From: Gautieria morchelliformis
Lineage: Eukaryota; Basidiomycota; Agaricomycetes; Gomphales; Gomphaceae
Length of the DNA stretch: 64,000 nucleotides
NCBI GenBank assembly: GCA_015179125.1
Contig: WHVA01000535.1
Location: forward strand, 1 to 64,000
Direction of reading: 5' to 3'
Shown here piece after piece: positions 54,765 to 63,896 of this stretch (position 1 is its first letter; each line of letters starts with the position of its first letter). The position numbers and the translations under genes are program-made. Under the pieces are notes generated by a model. The model was not told the DNA's origin and searched no databases. It saw nothing but the letters and a program-made list of their open reading frames with translations.

Positions 54765-54918
54765 TGACCCTATTTCTTTGGTTCAGTACTTTAGAGCTAT
54801 TACTAGTGTTTGCTAGCAGTGCTCTGTGTGCCTTTTGTAGCGTTTTTTGGGTGATTTGGAGTGTTTTGAAAATTTTCGTTGTTGTGGTAGGCGTGAGAAA
54901 TTTTTTTGTCCTGTGTCG

Positions 54919-55129
54919 TATGTGCGGCAGCCCTGCACCTCGGCCTCACGTATCGATCGTCAGTATAAATATTCCCCAGTGCATACATGTGGCCGGCATA
55001 GAGTGGCACCCAGGCATCTGGCAAGGCATAACGGGTTATACGTACACGTAACAAGCTACTATATGCCACCTCACGACCAACTGTGAAGTTCAAGTTCAAA
55101 TGCTGTCACTCTTTTTTTCTGTGGAATTA
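54919..55129. other. Right flank of the LINE: duplicated-locus sequence
   Basis: The first about 70 bp (TGTGCGGCAGCCCTGC....CGTATCGATCG) are the reverse complement of 35760-35817. The remainder has no recognised feature. Confidence 0.6.
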
Positions 55130-55790
55130 AGTATATTGTGAGCATCGTTTTTCCGTTTAATCAAAACGAATTATATCATACAAGCGACGTCGCAGATTCA
55201 GGATTCAGAACTAACTAGTATTGTGTGCCGAGTGCCGAGTGTCGGTGTGGGGTGGGGTGAAGCGTGCATGTGCCTGTGCACAACACCGGGATTGTGTGCG
55301 GGCGGCCTTGCCCTCGCTCACGCAGTAAGCTCAGTCCGACACACCTCCGAATCCCTTGACGTCCCCAACAGATCCTACAAAAGCAAAAAAGCAAAAAATC
55401 AGTAAATCCGTGACGCGTGAACAGTCCAAAATCAAACACACGAAAAACAACGAAAAAACGCACCTCCACGGCTCCACCTCATCAACCCCCAACCGCGCCT
55501 CCTCGCCTCCAGCCTTCCGCCCTCCTCCAGGCTCGCGAGCACGTCCCGGAACAGCGCGCGGCAGTTGGACTGCACGCCGAAGAAGCGGCGGCGCTCCTGG
55601 AACGCCTGGCGGTGCGGGTCCGCGGGGGTGGCGGGGTCGGTGCGGGCAGGGTCACGGGTGGGGGAGAGAGTGGGGGAGAGCGTGGGGTGGAGAGCATGAA
55701 GATGGGGTCCGGGTGCGGCGGCGCGAAGGAGAATGTGGAGAGCGGGGACTCGAGTGCGTGATCGGGGTCGGGGGAGAGCGTGGAGGCGGA
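55130..55790 (-). pseudogene. Block P and gene Y 3' fragment (copy 3)
   Basis: The minus strand reads Ser/Pro-rich LASASTLSPDPDHALESPLSTFSFAPPHPDPIFMLSTP, then in another frame FFGVQSNCRALFRDVLASLEEG, as in the 37-kb copy. Block P (55130-55225) follows. With the X copy at 46751 this makes an inverted copy of the 34.9-36.9 kb locus. Frames are broken. Confidence 0.6.
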
Positions 55791-56043
55791 GGCGAGGGAG
55801 TGGCGAAGTCCCCTATGTGCGCCCATCAATGTAGAGTCTGCTCTGAAGGCCAACTCATTCGCGTAGTACTACATCGTTTGTGAAGTAAGTATCTCATGTA
55901 GGTCCATGTAGACGCGTCTGCTTCTCTTCCCAGAGACCCAACCTGTGCGTCTGGCACGATGCGATGTCCACGATAGACGCTCCCATTATGAGCGGCAAAG
56001 CTGTCCAGCCTGTGCTCTCGAATACTTCAACCAACTCGACGCT

Positions 56044-56687
56044 ATGGCTGCACTAACAAACCTGGGGATAGTAGGCAAGTCCCTGACAACTCATATCTCT
56101 AGGTAGAATGCTAACGAAACCAATCAGCGAACGTCATTGCCGTCCTTCAACTCACGGTATCGAATATCGGCGTGTGTTCCGAATACGTCGCTGGCGTGAA
56201 GAACGCACCCAGAGATCGGGAGAGGATTATGACAGAGTTGGAGGGACTGTACGTGGTGCTGACACAAGTTTTTCAGCTGGCAAACGAGGAGACAGGACGG
56301 ACCTCCCAATTGGAGTCTGGACGGGCCTCTCGTTTGTCGGCTTTGAATGAGCGACTCCATGTTTGCGGTGACGAGATGAAGCGTCTCCGGACGGCGCTGG
56401 GTGGCGAGATGGAGAGTTTCGAGATGGGGAATCTCGAGACGAGGCCGGATAGCAACGTTGGGGCGGCGCTGGGTCGCGAGATGGAGGGTCTGGGCAAAGA
56501 CCTTGGACGAAAGGGTGGCATGCAAGCATTGATGTGGCCACTGAAAGAGGCTGAAGTTGACAAGACTGTGGACAGTATCAGAAAGCTCAAAGACTCGCTG
56601 ATTATGGCGATGGAAGTAGACCAGACATATGTTGCATTCACTGCTTTTGACATGATGCTGACCATGCCAACAGACGCTTGGCCCTGA
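56044..56687 (+). pseudogene. NACHT-ankyrin gene: N-terminal helical domain
   Basis: ATG at 56044 (MAALTNLGIV). A 53-nt intron with a GC donor (GCAAGT, 56075) and CAATCAG acceptor joins in frame to ANVIAVLQLTVSNIGVCSEYV, a form typical of the N-terminal helical domains of fungal NLR-like proteins. Helices continue (DRERIMTELEGLYVVLTQVFQLA, RLHVCGDEMKRLRTAL, MQALMWPLKEAEVDKTVDSIRKLKDSLI). The next exon (about 56687 on) resumes LALKIDSGIEALQEQGAKLSQSTQDM in a frame that I cannot join with a legal splice, so one junction is damaged or misjudged. Confidence 0.7.
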
Positions 56688-58568
56688 AGATAGATAGTGG
56701 GATCGAAGCATTGCAGGAACAGGGTGCCAAGCTCAGCCAGTCAACACAGGACATGAAAAGTGATGTCCAATACTTGCAGAGACAGACTGCTGAGAATAGC
56801 CAAGTTATGGAACAAGCCAAATTGTGTATGTCACATGTTCCCTGTGTTTCCAAGGTGGTAAGCTGATTCTGCAGCCTTCAATATGTAGAAGAGCATCGTC
56901 AAAAGGTCTATGACTGGTTGGCAGCTCCTAATCATCAATCAAAGCATAGAAATGCATGTAGTATGCGACAGGAGACGACAGGTTTATGGTTTGTGCAAAA
57001 CAAACACTTCCATGAATGGCGAGAAGCCCCGCATTCATTCCTTTGGCTCCATGGTATACGTGAGTCAGCTAAGCTGCACTATTCTGCTTTCCATTAATAG
57101 ATTGTCACAGCTGGCGCAGGAAAAACAATCCTTTGGTATGTATATCGTAATCATTGTGAAATTGGTCTTATCTAACAAATGAATGCATGAAGCTCAACCA
57201 TCATTGAAGAACTTTCAATTCACTGCAGTTCCAACCCCTCCCTCACAATAGCATTTTTCTATTTTGACTTTACCAACAAGGACACCTTTTCAAATGCTGT
57301 GATTCGATCTCTGATCAAGCAATTGTCTGTACAATGCATGAGCATCCCCCCCACCCTGGAATCACTATTCTCTAAGAATGGGCAGGATGGCACAGACCGA
57401 GACCCAGGTCAAGAGGATTTGATGTCAACCTTCAAAATAATCATCAGGAGCTTCCAGGCAATATATCTTGTTTTTGATGCACTTGATGAATGCCCAGAGC
57501 GATCCAGCTTTCTGAAAGTGCTCAGGGAAGTACATGATTGGAAGCTGGATACATTACACCTGCTGGCAACTAGTCGGAAAGAGGGAGATATTCAGAAGGC
57601 ACTTGGTGGCTTGGTTTCACATGAGGTACCAATGGACAAGTGTCTTGTTGATGGTGACATCCAAGTGTATGTTTCCAGGAGAGTTGTGGAGGATATTGAG
57701 TTTAGGATGTGCTCAGCAGGTGAGAAGGAGATGGTAATGACTACCTTGATGCAGGGTGCGCAAGGGATATGAGTTGTTATTTCCCTGCATGTGAATGCTT
57801 TCTGACAGAACAGCAAGGTTTCGATGGGTTGTCTGTCAACTGGACGCACTATGTAAATGCAAAACTCCTGCGGCACTCAAGAAAGCACTCACCTGTCTCC
57901 CAAAGACACTTAATGAGACATACGATCGAATTCTTGCTGCTATTGATGAGGATGACAAGCAGGGTGCTTTGGGCCTGCTGAAATGGCTGGCTTTCTCTTT
58001 TGACACATTATCTTTGGATCAAGCTGTGGACGTGATCGCTACAGATCCTGATGCAATAGATGAACCTCTGTTTGACCTGAGCCGGCCACTTTGGGATCCA
58101 CAAGACATCCTTACGATATGTTCGAGTCTTGTTACCATTACATTCCCCGAGGACAGCAGCAATAAGAGCGATATTGATCACCATGACGACAGGGTTCTCT
58201 CCACAGAAGCGGGAGAAATCAGGCTGGCACACTTTTCCGTGCGAGAATACCTGATCTCAGAACATCTTCGCACAAGCACGACACTTTCCTGTTACCATTT
58301 TAACGAAAAAATTGCACATGTATGCATTGTGAAGACATGCCTGGCATACCTGCTGCAATTTGACCAGGATAATGGTATGAACTCAAATACAGCCAGGTCC
58401 TATCCACTATCTCCGTATGCTGCATATCAGTGGATGGACCATGCTGGGTGGGATCCGGCTGGTGACTGGGATGATCTACATGGGCTGATCATGACACTCT
58501 TGGAGCCCACTAGTTCTGTTTATGTCAACTGGATATGGCTTTACTGTAGGAGAGATCCACGGGCATAA
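56688..58568 (+). pseudogene. NACHT-ankyrin gene: NACHT NTPase region
   Basis: Exons read EEHRQKVYDWLAAPNHQSKH, HSFLWLHG, then Walker A as VTAGAGKTIL (57102-57130), SLTIAFFYFDFTNKD, Walker B as IYLVFDALDECPER (57460-57500), LLATSRKE (sensor), and after an intron FRWVVCQLDALCKC...LPKTLNETYDRIL and IRLAHFSVREYLISEHL, the post-NACHT helices standard in fungal NLR-like proteins. The order and motifs are complete. The junction before Walker A is not in frame, and the donor near 57771 reads AT for GT. An in-frame TAA (58566-58568) precedes the ankyrin part but lies inside a possible 51-nt intron (58546-58596). Confidence 0.8.
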
Positions 58569-59915
58569 TTTGGGACGACTCCTCTTTACTTTGCAGCCAA
58601 GACTGGGTTGGAACGAGCATGCCAATGTCTGGTGCAGAAAGGATCAGACATGAATGCACCTGGAGGATACTATGGCACCCCACTGCAGGTGGCAGCATTC
58701 CAGGGTCATGATATGATTGTCAGGTTACTCCTAGAGAAGGGTGCAGATGTGAATACAAATGGAGGAGGCTGTCAGAGTGCGCTGCTGGTGGTGGCATCAC
58801 TAGGTCATGGTACGACTGTGCGGTTGCTCTTAGATAATGGTGCAGATGTGAATGCAGATGGATCACCCTATGGTAGTGCCCTAGAGATGGCGGCAGCAAT
58901 GGGTTATGATATGATTGTACAGTTGCTCATAGAGAAGGGTGCAGATGTGGCCGCTCATGGAGGAGGCTGTAGGTGTGCGCTGGAGGCTGCGGTGTCACAT
59001 GGTCATGATACAACTGTCCTGCTGCTCCTAGAGAAGGGCACAGATATGAACGCTCACAGAGGATACTATGAGCGTGTGCTTAAGGCAGCAGCATCACGGG
59101 GTTATAATACAATTGTCTGGTTGCTCCTAGAGAAGGGAGAGGATATGAATGCACATGGAGCACACTATGGGAGTGTGCTGAAGGTGGCAGCTAAAAATGG
59201 TCATGATACCACTGTCCTGTTGCTCATAGAGAAGGGTGCAGATGTGAATGCTCAGGGAGGACACGATGGGAGTGCACTGCATGTGGTGGTGATAAAGGGT
59301 CATGAACGAATTGTCAGGTTGCTCCTAGAGAAGGGCACGGATGTCAATGCTCAGGGGGGATACTATGGGAGTGTACTACAGGTGGCGGTGTCACAGAGTT
59401 ATTGGCATGTGTTGCCAGTGGTGGTGTCACAGAGTGATACAATTGTCCGGTTGCTTCTAGAGAAGGGTGCAGAAGTAAATGCTCATGGAGGATGCTATGG
59501 GAGTGTGCTACAGGCAGCAGCATCAGAGGGTTCTGATACAATTGTCCGGTTGCTCCTAGAGAAGGGTGCAGATGTCAATGCTCAGGGAGGAGAGTATGGG
59601 ACTGCACTGATTGCAGCAGCAGATAGTGGTGATGAGATGATTGTCTCGTTGCTCCTAGAGAAGGGTGTTGACATGAATGCTCAGGGAGGACACTATGGGA
59701 GTGCACTGCATGCGGCAGCATCACAGGGTCATGATACAATTGTCCGGTTGCTCCTAGAGAAGGGCGCTGACATCAATGCCCAAGGAGGAGTGTATGGTGG
59801 TGCACTGCAGGCAGCAGCGGTAAATGGTCATGATGCAATTACCTCATTGCTGCTGGAGACATCTGTGGCAGTCCCCAACGTACACCCACATACAGCATTT
59901 CCAGAGTTGAAGTTG
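58569..59915 (+). CDS. NACHT-ankyrin gene: ankyrin array (about 12 repeats)
   Basis: An open stretch with 33-34-residue ankyrin repeats of consensus GxYGSALxAAAxxGHDTIVRLLLEKGADVNAQG. The first is TPLYFAAKTGLERACQCLV; the rest run to about 59870. One repeat has an internal insertion of a dozen residues (about 59400, YWHVLPVVVSQS). Repeats are similar enough to suggest recent duplication. The end (VPNVHPHTAFPELKL) is not ankyrin; it resembles the linker before the WD40 domain of Tup1 and is spliced through a 72-nt intron (59916-59987, GTGCGT..AACAG, phase 0) to the next exon. Confidence 0.85.
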
Positions 59916-59987
59916 GTGCGTTGCCAGCCCTGCATTAGACAACTTTCCACCCCTCAATGTGCTCATCCCCCTTTCTTCTGATAACAG

Positions 59988-61670
59988 GGATCAGGATGGG
60001 CGGCCACTTTCAGCAAGCATGTCCCACAACGCCAAGTAGATGTGGATTTGGTGCATACACTAAAGCATGATCAGAAGAGGTGAGTCACCATGGTTGAGGT
60101 GTTTTGGGACCATAGATTTGGTTTTGGCTGTGACAACCTTGGATCTGATTCATACCTGCACCTTCCAGCATTTAATGGTCTGTCCGCTTCTTGGCTGATG
60201 GGCGCTACCTTGGGACTGAGTCCTGTCATGCGGAGATATATGACATGGTCACCGGAGAATGGACATGGTGAGTGATCGCCTCATCTTTCACTTTACCTGC
60301 ACTGAACCTCTCACTTTCCTTCATCTCCCCACACAGTGACCACACTCCCAACAGTGTGTTCAATGATGATGCTGTCACCTTTCTCTCTGACCTCAACATC
60401 CAAAGCATGTGCTTTAGCCCTGACAGACGCTACCTTGCAATGGGTGGTAACTATGACAAGATTGATGTGCGTGTTTCATCATGTCATGTGCTGACATCCT
60501 TCATTTACCTTTTCACCTACTCCTTGATTCTCTCTAACTCCCACAATATGCACTCATATATGCACTATGTGCTTTCTTCCACCTGCACATTTATCCCTTG
60601 CAACCCATCCTCCCTTTGTGTGACAATACTCTCAGATATGGGAGATTGCGACCAAGCGCCTCCTCTCCAAACTTGAGGGTCATAAACAATGTGTTTCCTG
60701 CCTTGAGTTCTCTCATGATGGCCGCCTCATCATTGCCAGCTGCCGGGACACCACTGTGTGCATCTGGAACATTGAGACTGGGCAGTACCGGACACTGTCA
60801 GTCACAATACCAGTGAACGTGTGTCCTATTGTCACATATTGCCACGTGCGGCATGCTGATACATGTCATTGTGTGTATGTGGGTGTTGATGCCTGGGTAT
60901 GGTGTGTTTTGTGTTGGTTTTGGATTGCATTATTTAGCTCAGTGCTGACATATTCCCTATCTCCATCTCTCCTGATGGGGCCCTCATCGCAGTGGGCTAC
61001 TATGACACTATCATTCGCCTCTGGGATGTCCAAATGGGAAAACTCATCGAGTCCCTCGTGGGTCACACTGACAGTGTGTCCAGTGTGGTGTTCACACCTA
61101 ATGGAATGGGCCTTGTCAGCGGGGGCTCAGACGGGAATTTGAAGTATTGGGATTTGAGGCCATTGCTAAGCAGTGTGCAAAGAGGGGTGTTGAGGCAGTC
61201 GTATGATGTGGGTGAGGATGTGGGCTTGGCTGCAGAGAAGAGTGGGCAGAATGAAGGTATGTGTGTGTGTACAGTCGAGTTTATGGGCCATATGGTGAGT
61301 GGCTGCCTGTGTTACCTTTTGCTTCCTTTGCTTGCTGTCCGGCTTGTAAATCTTCACTCTTCATGAACTGTGATACTCATTAGTATGGATGTAGGGTGCT
61401 GTGAGCTCCATTGCCGTGTCACCTGACAACCAATGGGTCGTATCTGGTTCAGATGACCGGAGTGTGCGGTTCTGGGACCTGTGCACAGGGGAAGAACAGC
61501 TCATACTGCATGGACACAGGCAGGGTGGTACGTCCCAGTGTGTTTGTATCATGCATGTGTATGACTCATTTCTCATGGCACAATGTGTACAGGTATGCAC
61601 CCACCTGTAGTTCTTTCTGTTGACCTGATCCAGACTGGAGGCATGCTGGCCACAAGTGGCAGGGACGGGT
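59988..61670 (+). pseudogene. Tup1-like WD40 domain exons fused downstream of the ankyrin array
   Basis: Exons resemble the C-terminal propeller of the Tup1 corepressor and its lead-in. They read GSGWAATFSKHVPQRQVDVDLVHTLKHD, VRFLADGRYLGT...[146 protein letters not shown] and [21 protein letters not shown]. Most introns have GT..AG and keep frame. The exon after 60178 carries an in-frame TAA (SI-stop-WSVRF), and the last blade is missing. The Tup1 tetramerisation domain is absent, so this is a copied tail and not the native gene. Confidence 0.75.
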
Positions 61671-62227
61671 GTGTGAATTTATGTGTGTGCTTGTCGCTTG
61701 TTCATACAAGACACTCATGTTGATGCTGATGGGTCAACTTGCAGGGAGCTATATGATGCTACAATGATGGTGGTGGGAAATATGTAAACTTGAGCAATGT
61801 TTTTCCCTGCCCTCAGCTCTCACTTCCAGCTACAGCTTGTGACCTGTGGCTTTATCATTTCTGAACTTTCCTGATGATGCACATGAACCATTCCATCTGC
61901 ATGATGATTATTAATTCTTTTTCATTTTTCATGTACTGTGTGACACATATGTCTAGCTATATCCAGTTATGGTACAGCACTACATGGCACAGTGTGAAGC
62001 ATGTGCACTCCTCATAGTTGTTTCTTTGGAAGATCAAATTGGTCCAAGCAGCACTGGAGGTATAGAAACATTTTCTGGTCTGAAAAACTGTTCAAAAAAC
62101 TGTAAAGATTTTCCAAAATATTTTACTGTTTTTAAAACTCTCAATCCCAAAAAAAGACTGAAAAACAAAGTGCAAAAAACTGTAAGAAAAGTGTAAGAAT
62201 TTGGAGTATAAGTGAGGTATGAGCTTA
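61671..62227. other. No gene recognised
   Basis: AT-rich 3' sequence after the WD40 exons; several A-runs (62090-62200). Nothing identifiable. Confidence 0.45.
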
Positions 62228-62899
62228 TCACATGTTGAATTGTGTGCACACATCAGGCTGGTCGCATGAAAGGAGCTCCCCTGTGCCTGCATTCCACACA
62301 CGGATGGTCTGGTCACCAGACCCGGAGACAATCTGCTTGCCATCCTGCGAGAACGTGACCGACATGACCCAGTCGGTGTGGCCTTCGAATGGTGCTGAAA
62401 GAAGCTCCCCGGTGTCTGCATTCCACACATGGGTTGTATTGTCACCACACCCGGAGACGATCCGCTTGCCGTCCTGCGAGAATGCGACCGATGTGACATA
62501 GCTAGTGTGGCCTTCGAATGGTGCTGAAATGCCCTCCCCGGTGTCTGCATTTCACACACGGATCGTGGTGTCAAGAGACCCAGAAATGATCCGCTTGCCA
62601 TCCTGCGAGAATGTGACCGACGCGGCGTAGCTAGTGTGGCCTTCGAATGGTGCTGAAAGGAGCTCCACGGTGTCTGCATCCTATACACGGATAGTCAGGT
62701 CATGCGATCCTGACATGATGCGCTTGCCATTGGGCAAGAATGGTACCAATGAGACACCGAGGTTATGGCCTACCAAGGCGTTTTTGATAGCTGACCACAT
62801 CTCTAGTTTCCCTGTCTCTATGCGGAGTAGTCTGGGAAAGTCTGGGAGGTACGTCTGTGACACTAGGGAATTTTCAGGTGCAAACGGGAGTGCCGACAC
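62228..62899 (-). pseudogene. HET-E-style WD40 repeat remnant
   Basis: The minus strand from 62899 reads ALPFAPENSLVSQTYLPDFPRLLRI, the usual lead-in to the WD40 domain of Agaricomycete NACHT-WD40 proteins, then four very similar repeats of the form LLSAPFEGHTxxVxSVxFSQDGKxIxSGSxDxTIRVWNADTGE. One repeat has TGA for Trp (IRV-stop-NADTGE, about 62555), another has Val-Ser changes that shift its frame (HATSLM). The gene ends in mid-array. The NACHT part is missing, cut off where the LTRs at 62960 begin. Confidence 0.75.
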
Positions 62900-62959
62900 A
62901 GAGATGGGGAGTGCTCTCCGAGATTACACTCACAAAAGTAGCGACAATCTTGCGGGTAT

Positions 62960-63385
62960 TGTTGGGTGCATTTATGCTCCTGCACCAAAATCAAGCATAA
63001 TATATTCAATTTATTGTGTGGTGTTTCAATATTTTCTCATACTGTTCTTGTACCATGCATCCACTTCTCTGCTTATTTTCGAAATTTTCTAGTCACTCCT
63101 TATCTCTCCATTCCACTTTGTTATTTCTATTTTCATAGGCGGCTGCACCCAGCGGAGTTTGAAATGACTTCGACGCGCGAGCCCTTGGGCGCTAAAGGGC
63201 CGGGTGCAAGTATATGCCTTCTGAGACAGGATTACACTCCTCTCTCAGTGACAATAAATTCACTGAGAGAGGCGAGTAGTATTCTTCATATTTACATAGC
63301 ATGTTGACTGAAAATCATGTAGTATATTTGATTCTAGGTATTGTATTAATACATCAGTGACAATAAATTCACTGAGAGAGTATAT
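62960..63385 (+). mobile_element. Older LTR of the Copia-3 family, truncated
   Basis: TGTTGGGTGCATTTATGCTCC..., aligned with 63386-63883 but diverged (GTATATGCCTTCTGAGACAGG) and lacking its last about 100 bp, because the next LTR begins inside it. Confidence 0.8.
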
Positions 63386-63883
63386 TGTTGGGTGCATTTA
63401 TGCTCCTGCACCAAAATCAAGCATAATATATCCAATTTGTTGTGAGGCCTTCCAATTTCTTCTCACATTGTTCTTGTATTATGCATCCATTTCTCTGGTT
63501 ATTTTCGAAATTTTCCACTCATTCCTTATCTCTCTATTTCATCTTGTTATTCCTACTTTCACAAGCGGCTGCACCCAGCGGAGTCTGAAATGACTTCGAC
63601 GCGCGAGCTCTTGGGCGCTAAAGGGCCGGGTAGTAGTACATGCGCAGTGGAACACATTTCCCCCTCTCTCAGTGACCACTAAATTCACTGAGAGAGGCAA
63701 GTAAATTAGTCTAGTAGTCTTTGCATTTATTGACCTAGAAATCCTCTGTAGTGAATTGATTTCTAGGTAGTGTATAATATATTTACAGTGACCACTAAAT
63801 TCACTGAGAGAGTGAATTGATTTCTAGTCTATTCTTTTGAATAACAAGTCCATACCTACTGCCTATAATTCCTGTCCTCTACA
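63386..63883 (+). mobile_element. 5' LTR of Copia-3
   Basis: 498 bp, TGTTGGGTG..CTCTACA, near-identical to the solo LTR at 24803-25299 (inverted). It contains internal inverted repeats CTCTCTCAGTGA / TCACTGAGAGAG. The primer site follows at once. The element runs off the right edge. Confidence 0.9.
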
Positions 63884-63884
63884 G

Positions 63885-63896
63885 GGTTATGGGCCC
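63885..63896 (+). promoter_or_regulatory. Copia-3 primer binding site
   Basis: GGTTATGGGCCC, one base inside the LTR, complementary to the anticodon arm of initiator tRNA-Met, as in Copia-1 and Copia-2. The gag ATG (63889) lies within it. Confidence 0.75.

Larger units (their letters stand above)
48901..54907 (-). mobile_element. Full-length LINE (non-LTR retrotransposon) with target duplication
   Basis: 6.0 kb between two copies of GTCCTGTGTCG (48890-48900 and 54908-54918). It starts with a 143-bp 5' leader, then ORF1 with zinc knuckles, ORF2 with endonuclease, reverse transcriptase, RNase H and a CCHC tail, then a short 3' UTR and a tail on the minus strand of (AAT)n followed by about 20 A. 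This domain set fits the I/Tad1 group of fungal LINEs. ORF2 is interrupted by one TGA and about two frameshifts. Confidence 0.95.

Noticed and set aside
53572-54816. A 414-codon plus-strand frame opposite LINE ORF1
   Set aside because: It is the complement of a well-supported ORF1 with zinc knuckles and carries no motif of its own.
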